A stretch of 21,848 nucleotides of DNA from Actinomycetota bacterium (GCA_009699565.1 WLNX01000005.1:1-21848), one strand, 5' to 3'. Numbered from the stretch's first letter, positions 14,619 through 21,848 are shown. The notes: generated by a model from the sequence alone, not told the origin. Made by a program: numbers and translations.

Positions 14619-15728
14619 GTGGATATTCACGTCGTTGACCCTCCGGCTTACACGCCCCCGTACGATCGCGCACTCTGCGGCGCTCTTGCCCGCGCGGGCG
14701 CGGATGTGACGCTCCACACTGCTCCGTTCAGCTACGGCGCGGTTCCCGCGGCGATCAACTTCAAGGTCGAAGAGAGCTTTGGTTCGATGTTGCGCGGAAC
14801 TCCCGGTTCGGCCCAGCGAACCGCCACTCGTCTCGCCTCGGAAGTTCCCGACATGCTCCGTTACCGCCGCTCCGCGCAGGCTGCGGACGTTGTCCACTTT
14901 CAGTGGCTGGCGCTGCCCCAGATTGATTGGGCGCTATTGCCTGCCGACAGGCCTCTCGTGATTACCGCGCACGACGTCATCCCCCGCGCCCCACGCCCGG
15001 GCCAGGTTGAGGGGCTGCGGCGGGCTTACGCCCGCGCCGACGCTGTTGTCGTGCACAGCGAGGACGGCCGCGAGCGCCTGCAGCGGGAGCTCGGCGTTCC
15101 GCCCGAGCGGATCAGCGTGATCGCGCACGGCGCCTTCACCGAGCTGACCGAGATCGCCGACCGCGCCCCGCTTCCCGCGGAGCTGGAGGGATTTGACGGT
15201 CCGGTGGTGCTGTGCTTCGGGCGGATGGCGCCCTATAAGGGACTCGATCTGGCGATTGAGGCCTGGCGGGGGATAGAGGGCGCGCAGCTGTGGGTCGTTG
15301 GCCTGCCGACCTACGACACGGCGGCGTTGAAAGCGAGCGCACCGGACGGAGTCCGCTTCGTCGAGCGTTTTGTGGACGACCGCGAGATCCCTGCGCTCTT
15401 CGAACGGGCCGACCTTGCTCTGCTGCCTTACCGCGAGATCGACCACTCGGGCGTCTGCTTCACGGCGATGGCGTTCGGTACGCCGATGCTGCTCAGCGAC
15501 ATTGGCGGTTTTCGTGAGATCGCAGACGCCGGAGCAGCCGAGCTGTTCAGCGGCTCCAGCGTCGAAGCCCTGCACACGGCGCTGCTGAGGCTGATCGACG
15601 ATCGCGAAGCGCGCGACACGCTTGCCGTCGGCGCTCGTCGCGCCGCCCGCGAGCGTTACGACTGGGATTCGATCGCCGCACTGCACCTTGAGCTCTACAC
15701 ACGCCTTTCCGGCCGGCTGCGACGATGA
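14619..15728 (+). CDS. GT4 family glycosyltransferase
   Basis: A 369-residue GT-B glycosyltransferase of family 4. The C-terminal donor domain shows VLCFGRMAPYKGLDLAIEAW, then LPYREIDHSGVCFTAMAFGT with PMLLSDIGGFREI, the usual E/H-containing nucleotide-sugar site. The N-terminal domain begins MDIHVVDPPAYTPPYDRALC and holds VHFQWLALPQ and TAHDVIPR acceptor-side motifs. Cytosolic or membrane-associated; it would add one sugar to the lipid-linked repeat unit. The start is GTG 14619, 20 bp from the divergent GT2 start, with a TATTGT hexamer 8 nt upstream. The next gene follows after 7 nt. The donor is not identifiable. Confidence 0.92.
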   Translation: MDIHVVDPPAYTPPYDRALCGALARAGADVTLHTAPFSYGAVPAAINFKVEESFGSMLRGTPGSAQRTATRLASEVPDMLRYRRSAQAADVVHFQWLALPQIDWALLPADRPLVITAHDVIPRAPRPGQVEGLRRAYARADAVVVHSEDGRERLQRELGVPPERISVIAHGAFTELTEIADRAPLPAELEGFDGPVVLCFGRMAPYKGLDLAIEAWRGIEGAQLWVVGLPTYDTAALKASAPDGVRFVERFVDDREIPALFERADLALLPYREIDHSGVCFTAMAFGTPMLLSDIGGFREIADAGAAELFSGSSVEALHTALLRLIDDREARDTLAVGARRAARERYDWDSIAALHLELYTRLSGRLRR

Positions 15729-15735
15729 GGCGACG

Positions 15736-16881
15736 ATGATCGTGATCGAGGTCGTCTTTTGGCTTTCGGCGGCGCTGCTCGTGTTCGCGCAGCTCGGCTA
15801 TCCGCTGCTCCTAGCGGTCTGGTCGAAGCTCTCACGTCGACGTGCGGACAGCCCTGTCGCGATCGCTACCGGGGAGGAGCCGTATGTGACGCTTGTGATC
15901 GCCGCCCACCGCGAGGAGTCCGTGATCGAGGACCGCGTCGCGAACGTCCGCGGGCTCGATTGGCCTGCCGACCGCTTGGAGGTGATCGTCGCCTGCGACG
16001 GGTCCCCGGACCGCACTGCGGAAAAGGCTCGGGCCGCCGGCGCTGATCAGGTGCTCGAGTTGGAGTGGGGCGGCAAGGTACGCGCTCAGGATGCGGCCGT
16101 CGCAGCCGCTGATCCGCGTTCAACCGTGATCGCCTTCTCCGATGCCAATGCCGCATGGGAGCCTTCGGCGCTCCGCGAGCTGGTCGGCGAGCTTCAGGTC
16201 CCTGGCGTCGGCTACGCCTGCGGGCAGGTGCGCTTTACCAGCGCCGACGGGGCCACCAACCAGGAGGGTCTCTACTGGCGCTGGGAGATGTGGCTGCGCT
16301 CGCGCGAGTCTCAGCTTTGCTCGGTTACAGCCGGGAACGGAGCGATCTACGCCGTTCGCCGCGACGCCTACATCGAGGTCGACCCGGTAATGGGTCACGA
16401 CCTCAGCTTTCCCTTCAACTTCGTCAAGCGCGGCAGCCGCGCGCTCTACGCGCCGTCGGCCAAGGCCAGTGAGAAGATGGTGCCGACGGTCGAGGGCGAG
16501 TTCGCACGCAAGCGCAGAATGATGAGTCACGCCTGGCCGATCGTTCTGCGCGGCGGGCTGCTTTCGCCTCGCGGATATCCGCCCTCCTACGCGGTGATGG
16601 TCTACAGCCACCGCGCGCTGCGCTATTCGACGCCCAAACTTCACCTGTTGCTGTTTGCCTCGAACCTGCTGCTGCTCGGTCAGGGAAGCATCTATCTCGT
16701 GGCGCTGGCGCTGCAGCTCTTTCTGCTGGGGGCGGCCCTGCTTGGCAGCGCAATCCCGGCGAAGCCGCTGCTGGTCGCCCGCTACTACGTCCTGACAACC
16801 GCTTCAATCGCTGCCGGCCTCTGGGACTACCTGCGCCACGGCACCCCGGCCGGCTGGGCGCCGCCGGAGGGGACGCGCTGA
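15736..16881 (+). CDS. Membrane-bound GT2 glycosyltransferase (BcsA/NodC-like architecture)
   Basis: A 381-residue processive-type GT2 protein. An N-terminal helix (about 3-28) precedes the GT-A domain, and two or three helices close the protein (about 305-365). VACDGSPDRT (Asp88), SDAN (Asp136) and GHDLSFP (Asp222) are the D, DxD-like and ED-equivalent sites; ARKRRMMSHAW (257-267) sits where QxxRW occurs in cellulose and hyaluronan synthases. The Q and the exact spacing are not conserved. I chose ATG 15736 with GAGG at 15727-15730, 7 nt after the GT4 stop; in-frame starts further upstream lie inside the GT4 gene. It could add a single sugar or make a homopolymer; membership in a Wzx/Wzy-type operon favours the former. 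Confidence 0.88.
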   Translation: MIVIEVVFWLSAALLVFAQLGYPLLLAVWSKLSRRRADSPVAIATGEEPYVTLVIAAHREESVIEDRVANVRGLDWPADRLEVIVACDGSPDRTAEKARAAGADQVLELEWGGKVRAQDAAVAAADPRSTVIAFSDANAAWEPSALRELVGELQVPGVGYACGQVRFTSADGATNQEGLYWRWEMWLRSRESQLCSVTAGNGAIYAVRRDAYIEVDPVMGHDLSFPFNFVKRGSRALYAPSAKASEKMVPTVEGEFARKRRMMSHAWPIVLRGGLLSPRGYPPSYAVMVYSHRALRYSTPKLHLLLFASNLLLLGQGSIYLVALALQLFLLGAALLGSAIPAKPLLVARYYVLTTASIAAGLWDYLRHGTPAGWAPPEGTR

Positions 16882-17483
16882 TGCTGCGCCGGGCCTTCGA
16901 CCTCGTCACTGCGGGCGGCCTGCTGATTCTCAGTTTCCCGGTCATCCTCGCGGCACTGATCGCGATCCCGCTTGAGTCGCGTGGGTCGCCGATCTTCCGC
17001 CAGCGACGGGTAGGGCTGGGCGGCGAGGAATTTGAGCTGATCAAGCTGCGCACGATGGTCAGCGGCGCCGAATCGCTCGGTTCCGGCCTGGCGGTAGCTC
17101 CCGGTGACGACCGGATCACGCGACTGGGAGCGCTGCTGAGGCGCACATCGATTGACGAGCTTCCGAACTTGGTCAATGTCCTTGGCGGGCAGATGTCGAT
17201 AATCGGTCCGAGGCCAACCGTTGCCGCTCAGGTCGAGCAGTACACGCCGCGCCAGCGCGGGCGCCTCGCAGTGCGGCCCGGGATCACCGGCTGGGCTCAG
17301 GTCAACGGCCGGGCCGGGCTCTCGTGGGACGAGCGGATTGATCTGGACCTCTGGTACATCGAGAACCGCTCATGGAAGGTCGATCGGCAGATCCTGCGCA
17401 GGACCTTTCGGACCGTCTTTGGCGGCGAGGACCTCTACCGCGAGAACGGCCCGGCATGGAACTCCGGCCACGAGGATGACTGA
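16881..17483 (+). CDS. Initiating phosphoglycosyl transferase (short monotopic PglC/WcaJ-type sugar transferase)
   Basis: A 200-residue bacterial sugar transferase. The hydrophobic N-terminus (about 9-30) matches the re-entrant membrane helix. FELIKLRTM (51-59), SIDELPNLVNVLGGQMS with the catalytic Asp92-Glu93 pair, IGPRP, and RPGITGWAQVNGR are the defining motifs. It transfers a phospho-sugar from a nucleotide sugar to undecaprenyl phosphate and so starts the repeat unit at the inner membrane face. At this length it is the minimal PglC-like form without the extra N-terminal domain of WcaJ/WbaP. ATG 16881 overlaps the previous TGA by one base and has GGAGG at 16866-16870. Last gene of this operon. 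Together with the PglF-like dehydratase it hints that a 2-acetamido-trideoxy sugar is the first sugar, which is inference. Confidence 0.94.
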   Translation: MLRRAFDLVTAGGLLILSFPVILAALIAIPLESRGSPIFRQRRVGLGGEEFELIKLRTMVSGAESLGSGLAVAPGDDRITRLGALLRRTSIDELPNLVNVLGGQMSIIGPRPTVAAQVEQYTPRQRGRLAVRPGITGWAQVNGRAGLSWDERIDLDLWYIENRSWKVDRQILRRTFRTVFGGEDLYRENGPAWNSGHEDD

Positions 17484-17509
17484 CGCCGCCAAGGCGCTTG
17501 CGGTAGTTT
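17480..17509 (+). promoter_or_regulatory. Candidate promoter for the SDR gene
   Basis: CTGACG (17480-17485) and TAGTTT (17504-17509) are spaced 18 bp apart and could be -35 and -10 boxes. A transcript starting near 17516 would have a leader of about 30 nt with AAGGGAG at 17534-17540, 6 nt before ATG 17547. Unlike the other unit starts here, this gene has a clear Shine-Dalgarno sequence. Confidence 0.35.
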
Positions 17510-17546
17510 TGACTCCACTGCCACAGGACGCTAAAGGGAGCAGCAA

Positions 17547-18437
17547 ATGGCCAAGCAGGATCGGAACCTTGTAGGACAGATCGTCGCGATCACCGGTGGT
17601 GCCCGCGGCATTGGCAAGAGCACCGCGCAGACTCTGGCGCGTGCCGGAATGAAGGTTGCGATCGGGGACCTCGACGGTCCGCTTGCGGCGCAGACAGCCG
17701 AGGAGATCGGCGCAGGAACAATCGGCCTCCAACTCGACGTCACCGACTACGACTCCTTTGCTGCTTTCGTGGGCACCGTGGAGGACCAGCTCGGTCCGAT
17801 CGACGTGATCATCAACAACGCCGGAATCATGCAGCTCGGGCCTTACCTCGACGAGGACATGGCAACGACCAAGCGGATGATTGACATCAACATCTACGGC
17901 GTCGACTACGGCTGCCGTCTGACGATCCCTTCGATGGTTGCCCGCGGCCACGGCCACGTCGTCAACATCGCTTCTGCCGCCGGCAAGGCCGGATACGCGC
18001 ACGGGGCGACCTACTGCGGCACAAAGCACTACGTCGTCGGGATGAGCGAAGCGATCCGTTCCGAACTGCGCGGTACCGGCGTTGAAGTTTCATGCGTGAT
18101 GCCGGTTGCCGTTCAGACCGAGCTCGGCGGCGGTCTTTCCGAGACCCGCGCGGTCAAGCAGGCTCAGCCGCAGGATGTTGCCGACGAGATTCTCTCGGCA
18201 CTGCGCCAGCCGCGCTTTGACGTCTTCGTTCCCCGTTCGGTCGGCCCGCTCAACCAGGTGATGTCGGTGATGGGCCGCGGACCTCGCGAAGCGCTCGGCC
18301 GCGCACTGAAGGCCGACAAGGTCCTCTCGACCGCCGACCATGGCGCCCGCCGCGACTACGAGCTGCGCGCTGCCCGCTCGGCGCCGGCGATCACGCCGGG
18401 TGAGAGCGCCGAGAGCAAGTCCGAAGACTCCGACTGA
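17547..18437 (+). CDS. SDR family NAD(P)-dependent oxidoreductase
   Basis: A 296-residue classical short-chain dehydrogenase/reductase. The cofactor motif TGGARGIG is at 16-23, INNAGI follows mid-domain, and the catalytic set is Ser143, Tyr156 and Lys160 (TYCGTK). Asp after the second strand (GDLDG) favours NAD over NADP. The last 30 or so residues are a charged, low-complexity tail (PGESAESKSEDSD) outside the catalytic fold. Cytosolic. It starts at ATG 17547 behind a strong AAGGGAG site. It follows the glycan operon after 63 bp with its own probable promoter, so it may not belong to the glycan pathway. The substrate is unknown. Confidence 0.9.
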   Translation: MAKQDRNLVGQIVAITGGARGIGKSTAQTLARAGMKVAIGDLDGPLAAQTAEEIGAGTIGLQLDVTDYDSFAAFVGTVEDQLGPIDVIINNAGIMQLGPYLDEDMATTKRMIDINIYGVDYGCRLTIPSMVARGHGHVVNIASAAGKAGYAHGATYCGTKHYVVGMSEAIRSELRGTGVEVSCVMPVAVQTELGGGLSETRAVKQAQPQDVADEILSALRQPRFDVFVPRSVGPLNQVMSVMGRGPREALGRALKADKVLSTADHGARRDYELRAARSAPAITPGESAESKSEDSD

Positions 18438-18481
18438 GCTCGCCGCAGTATCACCGCAGGTCGTCGGTCGGCTCGCTAGTG

Positions 18482-18487
18482 GATACT
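18482..18487 (+). promoter_or_regulatory. Weak candidate -10 element before transketolase
   Basis: GATACT lies 8 nt before ATG 18496 and matches TATAAT at 4 of 6 positions, though not the strict TANNNT pattern. No ribosome binding site is seen in the 58-bp gap, so a leaderless transketolase mRNA is possible. No -35 box is recognisable. Confidence 0.28.
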
Positions 18488-18495
18488 CCACAGCT

Positions 18496-20490
18496 ATGAG
18501 CGACGAACTTGACCAGCAATCCGTAGACGCGATCCGCGCCCTCTCGATGGACGCGATCCAGAAGGCCAATTCCGGACACCCGGGACTGCCCTTGGGGATG
18601 GCCCCCGTGGCCTACGTGCTTTTTCAAAAGATCATGCGTTTCGATCCGACCGATCCGCACTGGCCAGACCGCGACCGCTTCGTCCTGAGCGGCGGCCATG
18701 GGTCGATGCTCCTCTACTCGATGCTCCACCTCAGCGGCTATGGCGTCTCGATGGACGACATCAAGCAGTTCCGCCAGTGGGGCTCGATCACTCCCGGGCA
18801 TCCTGAGCTCGATCCGGAGCACCCGACGCCCGGCGTAGAGGTCACAACCGGCCCTCTCGGGCAGGGCTTCGCCAACGGCGTCGGAATGGCGATTGCCGAG
18901 AACTTCCTGCGCGAGCGCTTTGGCTCCGAGGTTCAGGACCACCGGATCTTCGGCATCGTCACCGACGGCGACCTGATGGAAGGGATCGCCTCCGAGGCCG
19001 CGTCTCTCGCGGGCCACCTCAAGCTCGACCGGCTCGTCTACTGCTACGACGACAACGACATCTCGCTCGACGGCCCGACTTCGCTCAGCTACAAGGAGGA
19101 CACGACGAAGCGGTTCGAGTCCTACGGCTGGCATGTTGAGCACGTCGAGAATGTCAATGACCTCGATGAGGTGGAGCGCGCGATCGACCGCGCGATCCAG
19201 GAGAAGGACCGCCCCTCGCTGGTGCGGATCCGCTCGATCATCGGCTACCCGTCACCGAAGAAGCAGGGCACCAGCAGCGCGCACGGTTCGCCGCTCGGCG
19301 AGGACGAGGTTCGCGCTACCAAGGAGGTAATGGGCTGGGATCCCGACAAGCACTTCTACGTGCCCGACGATGTCGCCGCGCACATGGATCAGAAGGCGCG
19401 CGGAGCGGCCGAGAAGGCCGAGTGGACCGCCCGTTTCGAGGCTTGGAAGCTTGCCAACCCGGAACGCGTTGAGGAGTGGGACTGCGCATGGGCCGGCAAG
19501 CCGATGCCGGGCTTTGACGAGACTCTTCCCCCGAACTGGGGAGCGGAGAAGATGTCAACGCGCGTCGCCGGAGGCAAGGCGATGGAAGCCTTTGCCAGTC
19601 ACGTGCCGACAATGGTTGGCGGCGCCGCCGACCTGAGCGGATCAACTCGGACGATCTTCCCGGGAGGGGAGAGCGAGCACTACACCGAGACCGGAGCTGG
19701 CCGCAACGTTTACTTCGGCGTGCGCGAGCACGGCATGGGCGGCGCGGTCAACGGAATGGCCGCGCACGGCGGCATTGTGCGCCCCTACGGAGCGACCTTC
19801 TTCACCTTCTCCGACTACATGCGCGGATCGATCCGCCTCGCGGCGTTGTCGGAGATGAACGTCGCCTATGTCTTCACGCACGACTCCGTCGCGCTTGGCG
19901 AGGACGGCCCGACCCATCAGCCTGTGGAGCACCTCGCAGCGCTGCGGGCAATTCCAAAGCTGACCGTGATTCGTCCGGCAGACGCCGACGAAACCGCCGA
20001 GGCTTGGCGCTTCATCATTGCCGACTTGACGGGTCCGGCGGCGCTGATCCTCAGCCGCCAAGACACCCCCGTCTACGATCGCGGCGATGGCGGCATGGCA
20101 TCGGCCGCAGGGCTCGACAAGGGCGCCTACGTGATGAGCGAGCCGGACGAGGCGCCGCAGGCCGTCGTGGTCGGAACCGGCTGCGAAGTCTCGGTTGCCG
20201 TCGCCGCCGCAGAGATGCTTGGTGAGCAGGGAATCCCGACCCGCGTCGTCTCAATGCCCAGCTGGGAGCTGTTCGAGGCCCAGGGCGAGGAGTACCAAGT
20301 CTCCGTGATTCCGCCCGATCTGCCATCGGTGTCGGTAGAGGCGGCAATTTCGATGGGCTGGCAGAAGTGGGTTGACGCATCCGTTGCGATCGACCGCTTC
20401 GGTGCATCGGCGCCGGGCGACGAAGTCCTCGAGAAGCTCGGCATCACACCGCAGGCCGTTGTTGACCGCGTCAAGGAGCTGATCGGATGA
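18496..20490 (+). CDS. tkt: Transketolase
   Basis: A 664-residue thiamine-diphosphate enzyme that moves two-carbon ketol units between sugar phosphates in the pentose phosphate pathway, in the cytosol. GHPGLPLGMAP (His28) is the N-terminal active-site block. GPLGQGFANGVGMA, the TPP motif with Asp159 and Asn187, VREHGMGGAVNGM with catalytic Glu411, and the transketolase signature GEDGPTHQPVEHLA are all intact. Length and motif positions match the bacterial family. I chose ATG 18496 (MSDELDQQSVDAIR); the frame is open upstream but that would overlap the SDR gene with non-family sequence. Its stop overlaps the next start as ATGA. It could also supply sugar phosphates for the nearby glycan genes, but it is a general housekeeping enzyme. 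Confidence 0.97.
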   Translation: MSDELDQQSVDAIRALSMDAIQKANSGHPGLPLGMAPVAYVLFQKIMRFDPTDPHWPDRDRFVLSGGHGSMLLYSMLHLSGYGVSMDDIKQFRQWGSITPGHPELDPEHPTPGVEVTTGPLGQGFANGVGMAIAENFLRERFGSEVQDHRIFGIVTDGDLMEGIASEAASLAGHLKLDRLVYCYDDNDISLDGPTSLSYKEDTTKRFESYGWHVEHVENVNDLDEVERAIDRAIQEKDRPSLVRIRSIIGYPSPKKQGTSSAHGSPLGEDEVRATKEVMGWDPDKHFYVPDDVAAHMDQKARGAAEKAEWTARFEAWKLANPERVEEWDCAWAGKPMPGFDETLPPNWGAEKMSTRVAGGKAMEAFASHVPTMVGGAADLSGSTRTIFPGGESEHYTETGAGRNVYFGVREHGMGGAVNGMAAHGGIVRPYGATFFTFSDYMRGSIRLAALSEMNVAYVFTHDSVALGEDGPTHQPVEHLAALRAIPKLTVIRPADADETAEAWRFIIADLTGPAALILSRQDTPVYDRGDGGMASAAGLDKGAYVMSEPDEAPQAVVVGTGCEVSVAVAAAEMLGEQGIPTRVVSMPSWELFEAQGEEYQVSVIPPDLPSVSVEAAISMGWQKWVDASVAIDRFGASAPGDEVLEKLGITPQAVVDRVKELIG

Positions 20491-20774
20491 AGCTGTACGT
20501 CTGCTACGGAGCTTGGACAACAAAGTTCCTCGGCCACAAACACCCATGCGGCGAAGCGCACCAAGCGCTGCTCGACGCCGGCTATGACCCCGAGGTAGTG
20601 AAGGTCTACGGCCTCGGGCCGCTGCCGCTGGCAATCCAGCCAAAGCGGCGCCAGGTCAAGGCCGTCACCGGCCGCACCTGGGTCCCGGCAATCGAGTTCG
20701 ACGACGGCACCGGCTTCGACGAGTCGGCCAAGATCATCGAGTGGGCTAAGCAGAACCCGGCTCCGCCTGCCTGA
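20487..20774 (+). CDS. Glutaredoxin/GST N-terminal-domain-like small protein
   Basis: A 95-residue thioredoxin-fold protein. MKLYVCYGAW forms the first strand, and WVPAIEFDDGTGFDESAKIIEWA matches the cis-Pro strand and the glutathione- or thiol-binding ES motif of GST N-terminal domains. Cys6 and Cys21 (HPC) are visible, but there is no CxxC pair. The whole protein is one domain, without the GST helical C-terminal part. ATG 20487 overlaps the transketolase stop (ATGA), which implies coupled translation. Similar single-domain proteins occur in actinobacteria, but their substrate is unknown and many actinobacteria use mycothiol in place of glutathione. A redox or detoxification role is only inferred. 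Confidence 0.8.
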   Translation: MKLYVCYGAWTTKFLGHKHPCGEAHQALLDAGYDPEVVKVYGLGPLPLAIQPKRRQVKAVTGRTWVPAIEFDDGTGFDESAKIIEWAKQNPAPPA

Positions 20775-20792
20775 TTCGTCACCGGGGGCTTC

Positions 20793-20826
20793 GGCGGGAG
20801 CGCACGTGGCCGCGCCAGATCCCGCC
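20793..20826. terminator. Candidate bidirectional terminator hairpin
   Basis: GGCGGGA (20793-20799) pairs with TCCCGCC (20820-20826), and an inner GCGC (20800-20803) pairs with GCGC (20812-20815) around an 8-nt loop, leaving four unpaired bases on one side. It sits in the 51-bp gap between convergent genes and touches the last base of the minus-strand gene. No T-run follows on either strand, so it could be a non-canonical terminator or an RNA end-stabilising hairpin. Confidence 0.45.
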
Positions 20827-21518
20827 TACAGCTTATGGACGATGCACTGCCCGGTTGCGAGGTACAGCGGTACTTCGGGAAGCGCGGCGAAGAACTCGTC
20901 AACCGCGCTGCGCGCGCCGGGGCAGCTTCGGAAGCCGTAGTCGTCGAAGATCATGATCCCGCCGGCATTGAGCCTTGGGTAGAAGAACTCGCAGGATGAG
21001 AGAACCGACGGGTAGATGTCGGCGTCGATGTGCGCCAGGGCAAAGCTCCGCCCTTCCACCGCAGTTGCCGTTCCCGGGAAGGTCCCCTGATGGAACTCAA
21101 CGTCGTCGCCCTCTCCGACGAATGCGCGAACCTCTTCAAGCGAGGTGTCAGAGAAGTCGCCGGCCTCGTGCTTGTCGCGGGCGCTGTCAACCGCGGGCAT
21201 TCCTCCAAATGTGTCGAACAGATGAAGCGTGCGTCCGGAGCCTGAGAAGCAGGCCCTCAGCAGGCTCGCCGTGCCGCCCTTGTAGACGCCAACCTCAGCG
21301 GCGTCGCCGGCAACCGCGAGCGACTGCAGAGCCGACTGGAAAAGCACGAAGCAGCGCTGACGATCGACGATCGACTGTGTACTGGCTCTCTTAAAGAGGA
21401 CCTCGAAGTCGGCGTCCTCTCGCCACAGCGGAATTGGATTTGGTCGAACTCGGCTAACCGAACCGATCTTCTCGGCAACGAGCTTGGCGTTGAGCATTAT
21501 CCGCGTGCGCTGGTTCAT
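20826..21518 (-). CDS. TylF/MycF-like SAM-dependent O-methyltransferase
   Basis: A 230-residue class I methyltransferase of the TylF (macrocin O-methyltransferase) family. AEVGVYKGG (74-82) is the SAM-binding glycine region. LFDTFGGMP (100-108), HIDADIY with Asp165 and Asp167, and FDDYGFRSCPGARSAVDEFF with Asp192 and Asp193 match the metal-binding and acceptor-binding blocks of this metal-dependent family. Members methylate hydroxyls of sugars in macrolides and other glycosides, so methylation of a glycan sugar is plausible. ATG 21518 is preceded by TAGGAT 8 nt upstream; Met8 (21497) is an alternative. The permease gene on the same strand ends 21 nt upstream. The link to the glycan locus is by proximity only. 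Confidence 0.88.
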   Translation of the reverse strand: MNQRTRIMLNAKLVAEKIGSVSRVRPNPIPLWREDADFEVLFKRASTQSIVDRQRCFVLFQSALQSLAVAGDAAEVGVYKGGTASLLRACFSGSGRTLHLFDTFGGMPAVDSARDKHEAGDFSDTSLEEVRAFVGEGDDVEFHQGTFPGTATAVEGRSFALAHIDADIYPSVLSSCEFFYPRLNAGGIMIFDDYGFRSCPGARSAVDEFFAALPEVPLYLATGQCIVHKL

Positions 21519-21526
21519 TGGAGGCG

Positions 21527-21532
21527 ATCCTA
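21527..21532 (-). promoter_or_regulatory. Candidate -10 element for the methyltransferase gene
   Basis: On the minus strand TAGGAT lies 8 nt before ATG 21518 in the 21-bp gap after the permease gene. No purine-rich ribosome binding site is visible between them (the spacer reads CGCCTCCA). This suggests a separate, leaderless transcript for the methyltransferase. Confidence 0.4.
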
Positions 21533-21539
21533 GTACGGG

Positions 21540-21848
21540 TCAGCCGCCGGCAACGTCGCGCCGCACAAAGACGGTGAGGGCGATGGCAAGCGACGGAACC
21601 GCGTACGCGGCGCAGACCCAGGCGGCGCGGATGATCGGATCCCAGTCGGCGGGTGTGCGAAGGAGGCCCTGCCAGGAGTTGAACTGGGTGCTGAGCAGGT
21701 AGGGCTGGAGGCCGTCAAGCCCCGGGATGATCACGACGAGTTGGAGCAAGAGCGAGAACATCAGCGTGCCGACTACTGCCGCGGCGCTGTTGCGGAAGAG
21801 TGTTGAGAGCAGCAGCGCGATGCTTGAGATTGCCAGCACCGGCATCAG
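21540..21848 (-). CDS. ABC-2 type transporter permease, C-terminal end (runs off the window)
   Basis: The frame is open to the window edge, so only the last 102 codons are visible; the ATG at 21845 is probably internal. Two long hydrophobic segments are seen: one containing AISSIALLLSTLFRNSAAAV and continuing into the next about 25 residues, and a last one around AAWVCAAYAVPSLAIAL, followed by the closing FVRRDVAGG. The LSTLFRNSAAA motif and the final FxRRD are typical of ABC-2 type multidrug or bacitracin-type permeases. It would pair with an ATPase encoded upstream, outside this window. The substrate cannot be inferred. It ends 21 nt before the methyltransferase start on the same strand. 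Confidence 0.78.
   Translation of the reverse strand: MMPVLAISSIALLLSTLFRNSAAAVVGTLMFSLLLQLVVIIPGLDGLQPYLLSTQFNSWQGLLRTPADWDPIIRAAWVCAAYAVPSLAIALTVFVRRDVAGG

Noticed and set aside
14599..14673. Longer N-terminus for the minus-strand GT2 gene
   Set aside because: It would overlap the divergent GT4 start; ATG 14598 has a good ribosome binding site and the GT-A fold begins immediately after it.
15622..15735. Longer N-terminus for the membrane GT2 gene
   Set aside because: It would lie inside the GT4 gene; ATG 15736 has a GAGG site and begins directly with the first membrane helix.
18340..18495. Longer N-terminus for transketolase
   Set aside because: It would overlap the SDR gene by about 100 bp and adds Arg-rich non-family sequence; ATG 18496 gives the normal transketolase start.
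1..21848. CRISPR arrays, tRNA or rRNA genes, transposases, phage integrases
   Set aside because: Reading through the few intergenic gaps and the protein set showed no direct-repeat array, no tRNA-like or rRNA segment and no mobile-element protein.

Overview
The window is high-GC DNA (about two thirds G+C by eye) from a bacterium, packed with genes on both strands. No stretch over about 60 bp lacks a gene, and I see no tRNA, rRNA, CRISPR array, insertion sequence or phage gene. Protein style, GTG starts, many ATGA/GTGA overlaps, likely leaderless starts, a LytR_C protein and a glutaredoxin-like protein of an actinobacterial type suggest an Actinomycetota member. My best guess is a Thermoleophilia/Solirubrobacterales-like lineage, inferred from style and not proven. 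Most of the window (1 to about 17480) is a cell-surface polysaccharide or glycoconjugate locus.

Region 1 (1-2028, + strand): the end of a DegT-family sugar aminotransferase overlaps a DUF354 GT-B-like protein. Region 2 (2078-10485, + strand) is a tight six-gene operon: a long membrane-bound nucleotide-sugar 4,6-dehydratase (PglF/WbpM/CapD type), a two-helix Ala/Pro-rich protein ending in a LytR_C domain, a histidine phosphatase, a membrane-anchored exported protein with FlgD-type Ig repeats and an amidotransferase-like C-terminal half, an O-antigen ligase/polymerase-like membrane protein, and a GT-C type membrane glycosyltransferase. Region 3 (10482-14598) alternates strands: a GT-B glycosyltransferase (-), a Wzx-like flippase plus a small DedA/VTT-like membrane protein (+), and a GT2 glycosyltransferase (-). 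Region 4 (14619-17483, + strand) holds a GT4 glycosyltransferase, a membrane GT2 and a short PglC/WcaJ-like initiating phosphoglycosyl transferase.

These genes suggest a Wzx/Wzy-type pathway. The dehydratase and aminotransferase would make an amino-deoxy sugar nucleotide, the phosphoglycosyl transferase would load the first sugar on undecaprenyl phosphate, several glycosyltransferases would extend it, the flippase would export the unit and the Wzy-like protein would polymerise or ligate it. The LytR_C and Ig-repeat proteins are candidates for surface attachment or assembly of the product.

Region 5 (17547-20774, + strand) is metabolic: an SDR oxidoreductase, transketolase and a coupled 95-residue thioredoxin-fold protein. 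Region 6 (20826-21848, - strand) holds a TylF-like methyltransferase and the C-terminal end of an ABC-2 type permease that runs off the window.

Two structural regularities stand out. Five transcription-unit starts carry a TANNNT hexamer 7-9 nt before the start codon and no clear ribosome binding site, which suggests leaderless mRNAs. Both tail-to-tail gene pairs inside the glycan locus end on one shared CTAG, so the two TAG stop codons overlap on opposite strands.
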